A DNA stretch of 57,569 bases from Chloroflexota bacterium (GCA_005889135.1 VBEK01000122.1:1-57569), one strand, 5' to 3'. Positions 1 through 7,776 are shown, numbered from the stretch's first letter. Numbers and translations: made by a program. The notes: generated from the sequence alone by a model not told the origin.

Positions 1-1
1 C

Positions 2-133
2 GCCGAGCGCGAGTCCGCGCGCAAGGCCCGCGACTTCGCGCGCGCGGACCGCATCCGCGAAGACCTGAAGGCGAGGGGGATCGCGCTGGAAGACTCCAAG
101 GACGGCGTCCGGTGGCGGCGGATCAGCGCTTGA
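2..133 (+). CDS. cysS: Cysteinyl-tRNA synthetase, C-terminal end (partial)
   Basis: Only the last 43 residues are in the window; the gene enters from the left edge in frame 2 and stops with TGA at 131-133. The visible segment ([15 protein letters not shown], then a GIALED turn and a GVRWRR end) matches the C-terminal anticodon-binding helical region of class I cysteinyl-tRNA synthetases, which charge tRNA-Cys in the cytoplasm. The motif of paired helices ending in G-x-R-W-R is typical of CysS tails. The 3' end overlaps the convergent cupin gene by about 11 bases. The downstream neighbour rlmB is a common cysS partner. Identification rests on a short tail but is fairly specific. Confidence 0.85.
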   Translation, partial: AERESARKARDFARADRIREDLKARGIALEDSKDGVRWRRISA

Positions 134-632
134 TTGGCTGTCCGGTCGTCGCGTCGTAGTAGTTGCGCCTGGTCGTGGTCACGTTCGTGCCGAAGAGCAC
201 GAGCTCCATCGCGTCACCGTCGATCCCCTGCTGGCTGTGGATGTCATGCGGCGGCCCGAGCCAGGTGACGAAAGAGCCGGGTCCGAGCTCCTTCTCGTAG
301 AGGACGCGCACGCCTCCTTCGCCCGTGAGCTCCCAGTGCATGTAGCGGTCGCGGCCCCGTACGACGCACGCCACGCCCCAGGACTTGTGGTCGTGGACCG
401 GCGTCGCGGCGTCCGGCGAGAAGCGCGACAGCATCAAGGTCATCCCGTCGGGGTCGCTCTGGAGGATGGTAAAGGACGACTCGCTGCCGTGAAGGCTCTG
501 CATCTCGCCTTCGGTCACGAATCCCGGCTCAAGCGATGACTCGGCCAGCAGGCGCTCGACCGCCTTCAGCCTCTTCTCATCGACGCCGCCTGCCAGCAGC
601 TCGCGTGCCCGGGCCATGAAGTCTGCAACCAT
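123..632 (-). CDS. Cysteine dioxygenase-like cupin protein
   Basis: About 169 residues. The core reads PVHDHKSWG followed by a beta-rich segment and GPPHDIHS. This gives a candidate non-haem iron triad of His80, His82 and His129 (or His132), as in the type I cysteine dioxygenase / thiol dioxygenase cupin family, which oxidises thiols such as cysteine with O2. The true substrate is not readable from sequence. The reading frame stays open upstream to 989, but that part is antisense to rlmB and has no cupin similarity. I start at ATG 632 (MVADFMARA); ATG at 617 is an alternative with a better-spaced GGATGG. The gene is convergent with cysS and divergent from rlmB, only about 9 bases from the latter's start. 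Confidence 0.75.
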   Translation of the reverse strand: MVADFMARARELLAGGVDEKRLKAVERLLAESSLEPGFVTEGEMQSLHGSESSFTILQSDPDGMTLMLSRFSPDAATPVHDHKSWGVACVVRGRDRYMHWELTGEGGVRVLYEKELGPGSFVTWLGPPHDIHSQQGIDGDAMELVLFGTNVTTTRRNYYDATTGQPIKR

Positions 633-641
633 CCTTCCAGT

Positions 642-1340
642 TTGATCATCCACGGGCGGAACGCGGTGCTGGAGGCGGCAAGGGCGGGTCGTGTGGCCAA
701 GGTCTACCAGGCGTCCGGCCTCGGCCACGACCCCCGCCTCGATGAGCTCGCCCGGCTGGCGACGGTCGAGGTCGTGCCTCCCGGCCGGCTCGACGCCATG
801 GCGCCTGGCGTCAACCAAGGGGTGGCCGCCGAGCTCAAGCCTCGACGCGAGTGGACCCTCAAGCAGCTCCTCGACACCCAGCCCTCGCTGCTGGTGGGGC
901 TGGATTCGATCATGGACCCCCAGAACCTCGGCGCCATCCTGCGTACGGCCGAGGTGGCGGGCGCGGACGGAGCGATCGTGCCCGAGCATCGCAGCGCCCC
1001 GCTCTCGGCGGCGGCGGTGAAGGCGAGCTCGGGCGCGTCAGAGCTGCTGGCCATCGCCATGGTCTCCGGCCTTCCCTCCGCGATCACCGAGGTCAAGCGG
1101 GCCGGAGTGTGGTGCGTCGCCCTGGACCCGCGCGGCGAGATGCGGCCATGGGACTTCGACTTCACCCAGCGCGTATGCGTGGTGGTGGGGAGCGAGGGCT
1201 CGGGGGTGCAGCGGCTGGTCAAGGAGCGATGCGACGCGCGGGTCAGGCTGCCCATGGCGGGAAAGGTGGCAAGCCTCAACGCCTCCGCCGCCGCGGCCGC
1301 GCTGCTCTACGAGGTCATGCGCCAGAGGGCCGCTTCATAA
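642..1340 (+). CDS. rlmB: 23S rRNA (guanosine-2'-O)-methyltransferase RlmB-like, SpoU/TrmH family
   Basis: 232 residues, starting at TTG 642; the family's N-terminal motif HGRNAVLEA begins at residue 4, so no later start is possible. The SPOUT knot motifs are present in order: DPQNLGAILRTAE (motif 1), VVVGSEGSGV (motif 2) and SLNASAAAAALLYE (motif 3, SAM binding). A short N-terminal substrate-binding domain precedes the catalytic domain. RlmB methylates the ribose of a guanosine in 23S rRNA domain V; exact target assignment is by family only, since TrmH-family members also act on tRNA. It lies just downstream of cysS, as in many bacteria. The NYN-domain gene follows after 10 bases. Confidence 0.88.
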   Translation: MIIHGRNAVLEAARAGRVAKVYQASGLGHDPRLDELARLATVEVVPPGRLDAMAPGVNQGVAAELKPRREWTLKQLLDTQPSLLVGLDSIMDPQNLGAILRTAEVAGADGAIVPEHRSAPLSAAAVKASSGASELLAIAMVSGLPSAITEVKRAGVWCVALDPRGEMRPWDFDFTQRVCVVVGSEGSGVQRLVKERCDARVRLPMAGKVASLNASAAAAALLYEVMRQRAAS

Positions 1341-1350
1341 ACTGGTCGCC

Positions 1351-1788
1351 GTGCCCGAGCTGATCGTCGACGGCTACAACGTCGTCCACGCCTGGACGTC
1401 CTTGAAGCGCCTGCTCAGCACGGCGTCGCTGGAGGCCGCGCGCGAGAAGCTGATCGAGCGCCTGTCGGTCTACGGCATGGTGTCCGGCGAGGAGGTGACG
1501 GTCGTGTTCGACGCCCACCACTCCAGGGCGATGTCGAACTCGGAGGAGAGGGTCGACGGCGTGCGCGTCGTGTTCACGCGCAAGGGCCACTCCGCCGACC
1601 ACTCGATCGAGCGCCTGGCCTACAAGGCGAGCGAGCGCGGGGACGTCATCACGGTGGCCACTTCCGACCGCTTCCAGCGCGACCTCGTGCGCGGCATGGG
1701 CGGCGCGGTCATCAGCGCGCTCGAGCTGGAGCGGCGCGTGCTCGACGCCGAGGCAGAGATGGGCCGGCGGGTGAAGCGCTACCAGTGA
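1351..1788 (+). CDS. YacP-like NYN-domain RNA-binding/ribonuclease protein
   Basis: 145 residues from GTG 1351. It begins LIVDGYNVVHAW, the signature of the YacP/NYN (PIN-like) fold, with a second acidic strand VTVVFDAHHS and a third ITVATSDRFQRDL, giving the acidic metal-binding set expected for this nuclease fold. The B. subtilis homologue Rae1 is a ribosome-associated endonuclease; that activity is inferred only. The cysS-rlmB-yacP order is conserved in many Gram-positive genomes. The stop overlaps the pyruvate kinase start by four bases (GTGA), so the two are probably translationally coupled. Confidence 0.82.
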   Translation: MPELIVDGYNVVHAWTSLKRLLSTASLEAAREKLIERLSVYGMVSGEEVTVVFDAHHSRAMSNSEERVDGVRVVFTRKGHSADHSIERLAYKASERGDVITVATSDRFQRDLVRGMGGAVISALELERRVLDAEAEMGRRVKRYQ

Positions 1789-3197
1789 CGCAGGTCCGCA
1801 GGACTCGGATCGTCTGCACCATCGGGCCCTCGAGCTCTTCGCCGCAAGTGTTGCGAGCGATGGTCCAGGCGGGCATGGACGTCGCACGACTGAACTTCTC
1901 GCACGGCGACGCGGAGGCCCACCGCGAGGCAGCGGCCAACGTGCGCGAGGCCGCGGCGGCGGCCGGGCGGCCGGTGGCGCTGCTGGGCGACCTGCAGGGG
2001 CCCAAGATCCGCACCGGGCCGCTCGAAGGCACGTTCCGGCGCCTGGTCAGGGGCCGGACGGTCGCGCTGGTGGGCGGTGGCGCCCACGGTCCGGATCAGA
2101 TCGAGGTCAGCCACGTCGAGCTCGTGGAGGCGCTGCGCGTCGGCGACCGCGTCCTCCTGGACGACGGTCGGATCGAGCTCGCGGTGCGGGCCGTGAGCGA
2201 CGGCCGCGCCGAGGCTTCGGTGGTGAGGGGCGGCCTGCTGGGCGAGCGCAAGGGCATCAGCGTCCCGGGCCGCCCGCTGCCGTTGCCCGCGCTGACGGAG
2301 AAGGACGTCGCGGACTTGAGGCTCGGGGTCGAGCTCGAGGTCGACTACGTCGCGCTGTCCTTCGTGCGCCGGCCGGAGGACGTCCTCATGTGCCAGCAGC
2401 ACATCACCGGGCACAACCGCAGCATCCCCGTGATCGCCAAGCTCGAGAAGCTCGAGGCCATTCGCAACCTGAGCAAGATCCTCGAGGTCGCCGACGCGGT
2501 GATGGTGGCGCGCGGGGACCTCGGCGTCGAGATGAAGCTCGGCGAGCTGCCGGCGGTGCAGAAGGACGTCATCGACCGCGCCAACCGGGCAGGCGTGCCG
2601 GTCATCACCGCCACCGAGATGCTCGAGTCGATGGTCACCTCCAACCGCCCCACGCGCGCCGAGGCGTCGGACGTGGCCAACGCCATCTGGGACGGCACCG
2701 ACGCGGTGATGCTCTCCCAGGAGACCTCGATCGGCGCCCACCCCATCGAGGCGGTGCGGGCGATGGCCCGCATCTGCCTGGCGGCGGAGAAGCACGCCGC
2801 CTACGCCCGGGCCCGGCAGGTGTGGCGGGAGCCGGGGCAGGTGGGAAGCGCGATCGCCCACGCCGCCGCCTCGACGGCGACCGAGCTGCAGGCCAAGGTG
2901 ATCATCGCCTTCACCGAGTCGGGGACGACCGCCCTCCGCTGCAGCAAGGCGCGGCCGCCGATGCCGGTCGTGGCGGCCAGCCCGCATGAGGAGGTGCTCC
3001 GCCGCACCGCCCTCTACTCCGGCGTGGTCCCGCTGCTCGTCCAGCCCGGGGCGGACACCGACCAGATGATCTCGAACGCCACGGCCGCCGCCCTCGAGAG
3101 CGGCATGGTCCGGGAGGGCGACAGGGTGGTGGTCGTGGCCGGGGTGCCGGTGGGCCGGCCGGGGCAGACGAACCTGCTCAAGGTCGAGACGGTGTAG
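1785..3197 (+). CDS. pyk: Pyruvate kinase
   Basis: 470 residues, from GTG 1785 overlapping the previous stop. It transfers phosphate from phosphoenolpyruvate to ADP, the last step of glycolysis. Visible features are RTRIVCTIGPSS at the N-terminus, GMDVARLNFSHG, GDLQGPKIRTG, the active-site lysine region VIAKLEKLEAI, VARGDLGVEM, and the signature ITATEMLESM. The usual MLSGET is MLSQET here. The C-terminal regulatory domain is complete (FTESGTTA to VGRPGQTNLLKV). Length matches the family. No promoter is obvious; it probably shares the rlmB transcript. Confidence 0.95.
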   Translation: MTQVRRTRIVCTIGPSSSSPQVLRAMVQAGMDVARLNFSHGDAEAHREAAANVREAAAAAGRPVALLGDLQGPKIRTGPLEGTFRRLVRGRTVALVGGGAHGPDQIEVSHVELVEALRVGDRVLLDDGRIELAVRAVSDGRAEASVVRGGLLGERKGISVPGRPLPLPALTEKDVADLRLGVELEVDYVALSFVRRPEDVLMCQQHITGHNRSIPVIAKLEKLEAIRNLSKILEVADAVMVARGDLGVEMKLGELPAVQKDVIDRANRAGVPVITATEMLESMVTSNRPTRAEASDVANAIWDGTDAVMLSQETSIGAHPIEAVRAMARICLAAEKHAAYARARQVWREPGQVGSAIAHAAASTATELQAKVIIAFTESGTTALRCSKARPPMPVVAASPHEEVLRRTALYSGVVPLLVQPGADTDQMISNATAAALESGMVREGDRVVVVAGVPVGRPGQTNLLKVETV

Positions 3198-3264
3198 GCC
3201 GCCAGGCCCGAATCGCGTGCTTAAGGCGGCTTAAGGCTGCCTTCGTTGCGCGGAAAATAGGCCC

Positions 3265-5007
3265 GTGGCGCCCGCCAGCCAGGGTCTGCTCGGCCGCATC
3301 CAGAGGGCCAACGACGTCGCCTCGCAACGCTTCGGGCCGCACACGGCCGAGGTCGAGGCGTTCATCGTCGCGGTCGGACAGCTGACGCCGTGGCAGTGGC
3401 GCCAGGTCCAGACCACGCGCCGACTCGTCGGCTCGGTGACCAAGGACGCCGCGGCGGTGAGCGACTCGGCGCGTTCGATCCAGGCCGCGATTCGGACCAG
3501 CGACGGCCGCATCTCCGAGCCGATGGCCCGCGCCGGCGAGGTGCTGTTCGACACGCTGGCGAAGAAGAGCGAGGAAAAGCAGGTTGCCGCGTGGCACGCG
3601 ATGACCGCGGTGATCATGCGCTCGCACCTCCCGGCGCTGAAGTTCGCCGTCCACTACGCCCCGTTTGCCACGCTGATCCCGCTGTCGGGGTCAGACGTCC
3701 TCGACCCGCGGACGCGGCGGTTCATCTCCCTGCTCGAGGGGTTGAGCAAGGAGCAGCTGTCCGTGCTTGCCAGGCGGTGGCACCTCGAAGCCGGCACGTC
3801 GCGCACGCTGCTGCAGGCGGTGGCGAAGCACCGCCACGCCGAACGCGAGGAGGCGGTCGCGGTCGCGGCGCTGTCGTTCATCCCTCATCACCTGGTCGGA
3901 GATGAGGGTTGGGCGGCCGTCCGCACCGCGGTGCACGGCGGCCGCGTGCTCGGCGCTCTGGACGATCTGAGCCCGCGGGAGACCAACCAGCTCTGGTCGC
4001 CGCTCGAGGCCACGATCCCGCTTTTCTCTCTGGACGTCGACGAGAGCGCGACACCCGCTGCGGAGACCAGGCCGGCGACGCGGGTCTCGGCGCCGAAGGC
4101 GCCGGCCGCCTATGGGTCCAACCACGCCGAGGTGGCGGCGTTCATCCGGGGCGTCGCCGACCTTTCGCCGATCCAGTGGCTGCGTGTCCTCGACAGGCGC
4201 AAGCTCGTCGCCAGCGTCACTCGCGAGCATGCGGTGGAGCCGACGGGCGTAGTGCGCTCGATCCTGATCGCGCTCGACGCGACCCGCGACCTGGACACCT
4301 ACGCACGCTGCCGCATCTTCGCGGCGGTCCATCACAACGGCCTCGCCGGCGCGAGCGGCGGCGAGGAGCAGGATCTGGCCCAGGCGCAGAGGGTCGCGGT
4401 CCTGGACCGGCCCTACTGGCTGCGCCTCGCCGAGTCGGCCCCCGAGACGAACGTCGAGGCCGTGGCTCCCATGGTCAACGCGGGCACCGCGCTGGTCGAC
4501 TTCTTCGGCGGCCGCTCCGACGATGAGGCCGTGGCGACGTGGCACGCGGTCTCTGCGCTCGTGCACCGGCACCAGCTCACGCCGATCAAGTTCGCGGCGG
4601 CGTACGCCCCATTCGCCTCGGCGATCCCGGTCACCAACCCGCGCGCGCTGGGGGCGATGGTTTCGCGCTACGTCACCGCCGTCGGCCGGTTGGGGGCGTC
4701 GCAGTGCGCGGCGCTGGCGAAGCCCTGGCAGATCAGCGACGAGCTGTCGAACGCGCTGTCGAAGGCTGTCGCCGACGGTGGCGCGCGGGCGGGAGAGGAG
4801 GCCGCGGCGCTGGCGGCGGTGGTCACGGTGCCCATGCGCCTGGCGACCGGGGGAGGGTGGGCGGCGGTGAAGACTGCGGCCTTCGGTGGCCGCGTGATCG
4901 CGGTCCGCACGCGCCTGAGCGTGGCGCAGCTCGAAGGTCTGTGGGAGCCGATCCAGGCAGCCATCCCGCTGTCGTCACTGGCTCCGCCTGCACGCTCGCG
5001 CCGCTAA
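3265..5007 (+). CDS. Unknown alpha-helical protein with internal duplication
   Basis: 580 residues from GTG 3265; I do not recognise the family. Residues about 28-256 and 288-572 are two copies of the same unit. Matching landmarks are AEVEAFIVAVGQLTPWQW / AEVAAFIRGVADLSPIQW, then VAAWHAMTAVI / VATWHAVSALV, then KFAVHYAPFATLIPL / KFAAAYAPFASAIPV, then GWAAVRTAVHGGRV / GWAAVKTAAFGGRV, then LWSPLEATIPLFSL / LWEPIQAAIPLSSL. Each unit itself looks like two related halves, each ending in an IPL motif, so four modules are likely. An Ala/Pro/Thr-rich linker (258-282) joins the copies. There is no signal peptide, membrane segment or catalytic motif that I can see. The gene sits between pyk and a PIG-L deacetylase. 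Function is unknown. Confidence 0.8.
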   Translation: MAPASQGLLGRIQRANDVASQRFGPHTAEVEAFIVAVGQLTPWQWRQVQTTRRLVGSVTKDAAAVSDSARSIQAAIRTSDGRISEPMARAGEVLFDTLAKKSEEKQVAAWHAMTAVIMRSHLPALKFAVHYAPFATLIPLSGSDVLDPRTRRFISLLEGLSKEQLSVLARRWHLEAGTSRTLLQAVAKHRHAEREEAVAVAALSFIPHHLVGDEGWAAVRTAVHGGRVLGALDDLSPRETNQLWSPLEATIPLFSLDVDESATPAAETRPATRVSAPKAPAAYGSNHAEVAAFIRGVADLSPIQWLRVLDRRKLVASVTREHAVEPTGVVRSILIALDATRDLDTYARCRIFAAVHHNGLAGASGGEEQDLAQAQRVAVLDRPYWLRLAESAPETNVEAVAPMVNAGTALVDFFGGRSDDEAVATWHAVSALVHRHQLTPIKFAAAYAPFASAIPVTNPRALGAMVSRYVTAVGRLGASQCAALAKPWQISDELSNALSKAVADGGARAGEEAAALAAVVTVPMRLATGGGWAAVKTAAFGGRVIAVRTRLSVAQLEGLWEPIQAAIPLSSLAPPARSRR

Positions 5008-5010
5008 CCT
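5005..5010 (+). promoter_or_regulatory. Possible leaderless -10 element for the PIG-L gene
   Basis: TAACCT fits the TAnnnT pattern and ends 7 bases before ATG 5018. It overlaps the stop codon of the preceding gene. There is no Shine-Dalgarno sequence before this ATG, so a leaderless transcript is plausible. Weak evidence on its own; it gains some weight from similar spacing at idh, the HNH gene, the first binding protein and infA. Confidence 0.3.
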
Positions 5011-5017
5011 TTTGCCC

Positions 5018-5752
5018 ATGGCGAACGCGCGCGCCAACGGCCGCATTCCCAAGTTTCAGCGGGTCATGGTCGTGTCCGCGCACCCCGACGACCCCGACTT
5101 CGGCGCCGGCGGCGCGATCGCCCGCCTGGCGGACGGCGGCGCGGAGGTGACGTACGTGATCGTCACCGACGGGCGGCAGGGTGGGGAGGACCCCAGGCAG
5201 AAGGACGCCGAGCTGATCGCCGTGCGGAAGAAGGAGCAGCGGGCGGCGGCGAAGGTGCTTGGAGTCAAGAACATAGAGTTCCTGGGCTACAAGGACGGGC
5301 ACCTGGCGCCGGACCTGAAGCTGCGGCGGGACATCGTCCGCGAGATCCGCAAGTACAAGCCAGAGCTCGTGATCACACACATCCCCGGCCGGGTGCTCGA
5401 CGCGCCGATGGGCGGGTCGCACCCGGACCACCTCGCGGTGGGCGAGGCGACGATGGCCGCGGTCTATCCCGACTCGCGCAACCCTCGCGCGTTTCGCTCG
5501 CTGCTCCGCCAGGGCTACGAGCCGCACGAGGTCAAAGAGGTCTGGATCCCGTTCTGGACGATGGGCGACTACCTCGTCGACATCACGCCGACGCTGGACC
5601 GCAAGATCGCGGCGCTCCGTAAGCACAAGAGCCAGGTGGCGAAGCCGGGGCGAGAGTGGGACTTCGAGAAGTTCATGCGCAAGCGGCACCGGGACGTCGG
5701 GAAGAAGGCGGGATATCAGTACGCCGAGTCGTTCAAGAGGATCACCGTCTAG
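5018..5752 (+). CDS. PIG-L/LmbE family N-acetylglucosaminyl deacetylase-like protein
   Basis: 244 residues. The zinc site is clear: AHPDDPDFG (His22, Asp25) near the N-terminus and SHPDH (His135, His138) in the middle, as in PIG-L/MshB/BshB deacetylases, which remove acetyl groups from GlcNAc-type substrates. The substrate (mycothiol precursor, a glycolipid or another amide) cannot be read from sequence. I chose ATG 5018 rather than the in-frame TTG at 5012. It follows the duplicated unknown gene by 10 bases. Its last 11 bases overlap the convergent SGNH gene. Confidence 0.88.
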   Translation: MANARANGRIPKFQRVMVVSAHPDDPDFGAGGAIARLADGGAEVTYVIVTDGRQGGEDPRQKDAELIAVRKKEQRAAAKVLGVKNIEFLGYKDGHLAPDLKLRRDIVREIRKYKPELVITHIPGRVLDAPMGGSHPDHLAVGEATMAAVYPDSRNPRAFRSLLRQGYEPHEVKEVWIPFWTMGDYLVDITPTLDRKIAALRKHKSQVAKPGREWDFEKFMRKRHRDVGKKAGYQYAESFKRITV

Positions 5753-6314
5753 CCGCGACCCGTTCGACGACCGGCCAGATGACCTCCGCCCACGCCGCGT
5801 ACTGGGTGTCGCCCGGGTGGAGCTGGTCGGAGGCGATCCAGCCCCGGCTCCCGATGCGCGAGGTGCTGGCGGGGCCGATGTCGACCCAGGCAACCCCCCG
5901 CGTTTCCGCTTCTTCGCGGGCGACGGCGTTGAAGATCCCTGTCAGCCCATCTACGTGCCTCGCGCCGCCGAAGTCCGCAGCCGCTGGGACGTACGACCAG
6001 GTCGGGATGGAAACAGCCACGACGCGGGCGTCCTTCAGCTCGTCGTAGATCGTCCGCAGCGACGTACGGTAGGCGTCGGGCGTGCGGCCCTGGACGAGGT
6101 CGTTGACCCCGATCAGCACGGTGACCAGGTCGGGTTGCAGCGTACGAAACAGCGGAAGCTCGTCGCGGATCAGGTCCTCGGTCGTGTAGCCGTTGACCGC
6201 CGGGTTCGTCAGCTCAGCGCCCAGGCGTCCGGCGATGATCGACGGCCAGGCGTGGGTGTCGTCCGACGCGCCTGTGCCGATGGTGTAGGAATCGCCGAGG
6301 GCCAGGTACCTCAC
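5742..6314 (-). CDS. SGNH/GDSL-family hydrolase
   Basis: 190 residues. Blocks of the SGNH fold are all present: GDSYTIG with nucleophile Ser9 (block I), NGYTT (block II, oxyanion Gly), GVND with Asn71 (block III), and SDQLHPG with Asp163/His166 (block V). These enzymes are esterases, lipases or carbohydrate acetyl-esterases; no specificity can be assigned. There is no signal peptide, so it is likely cytoplasmic. It starts 2 bases after the stop of the upstream dehydrogenase gene, so the two form a minus-strand operon. The 3' end overlaps the PIG-L gene tail-to-tail. Confidence 0.88.
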   Translation of the reverse strand: MRYLALGDSYTIGTGASDDTHAWPSIIAGRLGAELTNPAVNGYTTEDLIRDELPLFRTLQPDLVTVLIGVNDLVQGRTPDAYRTSLRTIYDELKDARVVAVSIPTWSYVPAAADFGGARHVDGLTGIFNAVAREEAETRGVAWVDIGPASTSRIGSRGWIASDQLHPGDTQYAAWAEVIWPVVERVAARR

Positions 6315-6316
6315 CG

Positions 6317-7405
6317 CTAGCGCTCGATGTCGGCCAGCGCGCTCCAGACGTCGACCTTGGTCTTCACCCGGCGCACGACCTCGGCCGTGAACTCGGTCGT
6401 CGAGGCGTGCCCGCCCAGGTCGGCGGTGCGCACACCATCGGACACCGCCTCGAGCGCCGCCTCGTAGACCGCGCGCGACGCGCGCCGCGCGGCGTCACTC
6501 TTGATGTAGCCCAGGAGCGAGGCGACGGCCATGATCATCGCCATCGGGTTGGCGACGTTCTTGCCCTCCAGCGCGGGCGCGGTGCCGTGCGGCGCCTCGG
6601 TCATGGCCACGCTGACGGCCCCGGCCTCGTCGAACGCAAGCAGCGTCGACTCGGCGCCGGCGATCGTGCCGAACATCTGCATGACGAGGTCGGACAGGGT
6701 GTCGCCGTCCCGGTTGAGCGCGGGAATCACCAGCGCCTCCCCGCTGGTCGCGAGCAGCAGGGCGTAGGTCGCGTCGATCAGCTGCGGCTCGTAGTCGACG
6801 TCCGCGTGCCTCTTCGCGGCCGCGTCGAGCTCCTCTTTGAACATGCCCTCGTAGACGGGGCTCACCGTGTACTTGGGTCCGCCGAAGACCTTGGCCTCGA
6901 TCCGCTGGGCGTGATGGAAGGCAAAGTCAGCGACGATCCGGCAGGTGCGGCGGCTGATCTTCTCCGTCCGGAACGCCCATTCGTCCAGGTCGTGGCCTTC
7001 GCGCCACTCCCGCGCACCGTAGGCGTCGTCGACGGCCATGCGGATGACGGAGATGGGGGAGTGGACGCCGGCGAGGGGCCGGACGCCGGGGATGCGGCGG
7101 CCCGTCCGGACGATGACCCGGCCGTCGATCTGCTTGCGCAGGATGGCGTTCGGGCTGCCGACGTCGCCCGCGCCCTCAGGGGTGATGGTCGCGGCCTTGA
7201 TCCCGTAGCCGAGCTCTTTGAGGGCCGCTGCCGCGTCGAGGACGCTCTGGTTGCGGGTGCGGCGTCGCTCCTCCAGGGAGAGGTCGAAGTCCCGGGTCTT
7301 CACCTCCACGCCCAGCACGCCCGGCTCGAGGAGGCGGAGGGCTTCCTTCAGCAGCTCCTCACCGGTCTGGTCGCCGTGGAGCACGGCGATCGTGGTGGCG
7401 GCCAT
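6317..7405 (-). CDS. Isocitrate/isopropylmalate dehydrogenase family protein
   Basis: 362 residues. The beta-decarboxylating dehydrogenase family is shown by IAVLHGDQTGEE at the start, a substrate loop GSPNAILRK with downstream arginines (VRTGRRIPGVRP), the metal-binding segment NRDGDTLSDL, and the cofactor segment EAPHGTAPALEGKNVANP. The family oxidatively decarboxylates isocitrate, 3-isopropylmalate, homoisocitrate or tartrate with NAD(P). The substrate loop resembles isocitrate dehydrogenases more than LeuB, but I cannot assign the reaction. There are no leu genes nearby. It is the first gene of an operon with the SGNH hydrolase. A -10 element ends 8 bases before the ATG. Confidence 0.85.
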   Translation of the reverse strand: MAATTIAVLHGDQTGEELLKEALRLLEPGVLGVEVKTRDFDLSLEERRRTRNQSVLDAAAALKELGYGIKAATITPEGAGDVGSPNAILRKQIDGRVIVRTGRRIPGVRPLAGVHSPISVIRMAVDDAYGAREWREGHDLDEWAFRTEKISRRTCRIVADFAFHHAQRIEAKVFGGPKYTVSPVYEGMFKEELDAAAKRHADVDYEPQLIDATYALLLATSGEALVIPALNRDGDTLSDLVMQMFGTIAGAESTLLAFDEAGAVSVAMTEAPHGTAPALEGKNVANPMAMIMAVASLLGYIKSDAARRASRAVYEAALEAVSDGVRTADLGGHASTTEFTAEVVRRVKTKVDVWSALADIER

Positions 7406-7413
7406 CGAGTCGA

Positions 7414-7419
7414 ATCATA
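7414..7419 (-). promoter_or_regulatory. Putative -10 box of a leaderless promoter for the dehydrogenase-SGNH operon
   Basis: On the minus strand TATGAT ends 8 bases before ATG 7405, leaving room for transcription to start at or within a base of the start codon. No Shine-Dalgarno sequence lies between them. No clear -35 is visible. Confidence 0.5.
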
Positions 7420-7464
7420 TGGCCCGTCGGCGACAGGACCAGGGGACGGGATCAGGCGCACGAC

Positions 7465-7520
7465 TTGATCAAATCGCGTGCATCACCGGCCCAAAATCGG
7501 CACGATTTGATCCAAACGCG
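7465..7520 (+). repeat. Two imperfect copies of a TTGATC-containing motif
   Basis: TTGATCAAATCGCG (7465-7478) and TTGATCCAAACGCG (7507-7520) are spaced 42 bases apart, about four helical turns. The first contains the palindrome TTGATCAA. They lie between the divergent dehydrogenase and rpmG promoters and could be operator half-sites; no regulator is identifiable. The rest of the 7406-7626 gap holds the two promoters and the leader hairpin. Confidence 0.35.
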
Positions 7521-7562
7521 CAATCGGGTGGCGTTTGGCCAAGCAGGGGCCCGGGAATCGTC

Positions 7563-7571
7563 TGCTACTAT
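7563..7571 (+). promoter_or_regulatory. Extended -10 promoter of rpmG-secE-nusG
   Basis: TGCTACTAT has the TGn-TAnnnT form of an extended -10 element. It predicts initiation near 7578, giving a leader of about 49 bases. No good -35 lies at the expected distance, which is acceptable for extended -10 promoters. Confidence 0.45.
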
Positions 7572-7578
7572 TGACAAG

Positions 7579-7601
7579 GCCTAGGAAACCTAGGCTTTTT
7601 T
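7579..7601 (+). terminator. Intrinsic-terminator-like hairpin in the rpmG leader
   Basis: GCCTAGG (7579-7585), loop AAA, CCTAGGC (7589-7595), then TTTTTT: a perfect 7-bp stem with a U tract. No plus-strand gene precedes it and it lacks a U tract on the minus strand, so it does not terminate the dehydrogenase transcript. It sits at the predicted 5' end of the rpmG-secE-nusG message, 25 bases before the start codon, and may act as an attenuator or 5' stabiliser. Confidence 0.6.
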
Positions 7602-7626
7602 CTTTCCCCCAACCGAAGAGCGAAGC

Positions 7627-7776
7627 ATGGAAGAAGTCATCACCCTGGCCTGCGGCGTCTGCAAGAGGCGCAACTACACCACCTTGAAGAACAAGAAGAA
7701 CGATCCCGACCGGATCGAGCTGAGCAAGTACTGCAAGTGGTGCCACAAGCACACCCCTCACAAGGAGACGAAGTAA
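7627..7776 (+). CDS. rpmG: 50S ribosomal protein L33 (zinc-binding form)
   Basis: 49 residues. [19 protein letters not shown] and YCKWCHKH supply two CxxC pairs, so this is the zinc-binding (C+) version of L33, which lies near the ribosomal E site. The length is normal for L33. The conserved context rpmG-secE-nusG-rplK-rplA supports the call. The tRNA-Trp gene often found between rpmG and secE is absent; secE follows after 7 bases. Confidence 0.93.
   Translation: MEEVITLACGVCKRRNYTTLKNKKNDPDRIELSKYCKWCHKHTPHKETK

Noticed and set aside
633-989. N-terminal extension of the cupin frame to 989
   Set aside because: It is antisense to rlmB, has no cupin similarity, and a sensible ATG exists at 632.
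7571-7576. TTGACA as a -35 box for rpmG
   Set aside because: At 17 bases downstream there is only GCTTTT and the hairpin; the extended -10 just upstream fits better.
7406-7626. A tRNA gene near rpmG, as seen in many genomes
   Set aside because: No cloverleaf or CCA-flanked structure can be formed; the space holds promoters, repeats and one hairpin.
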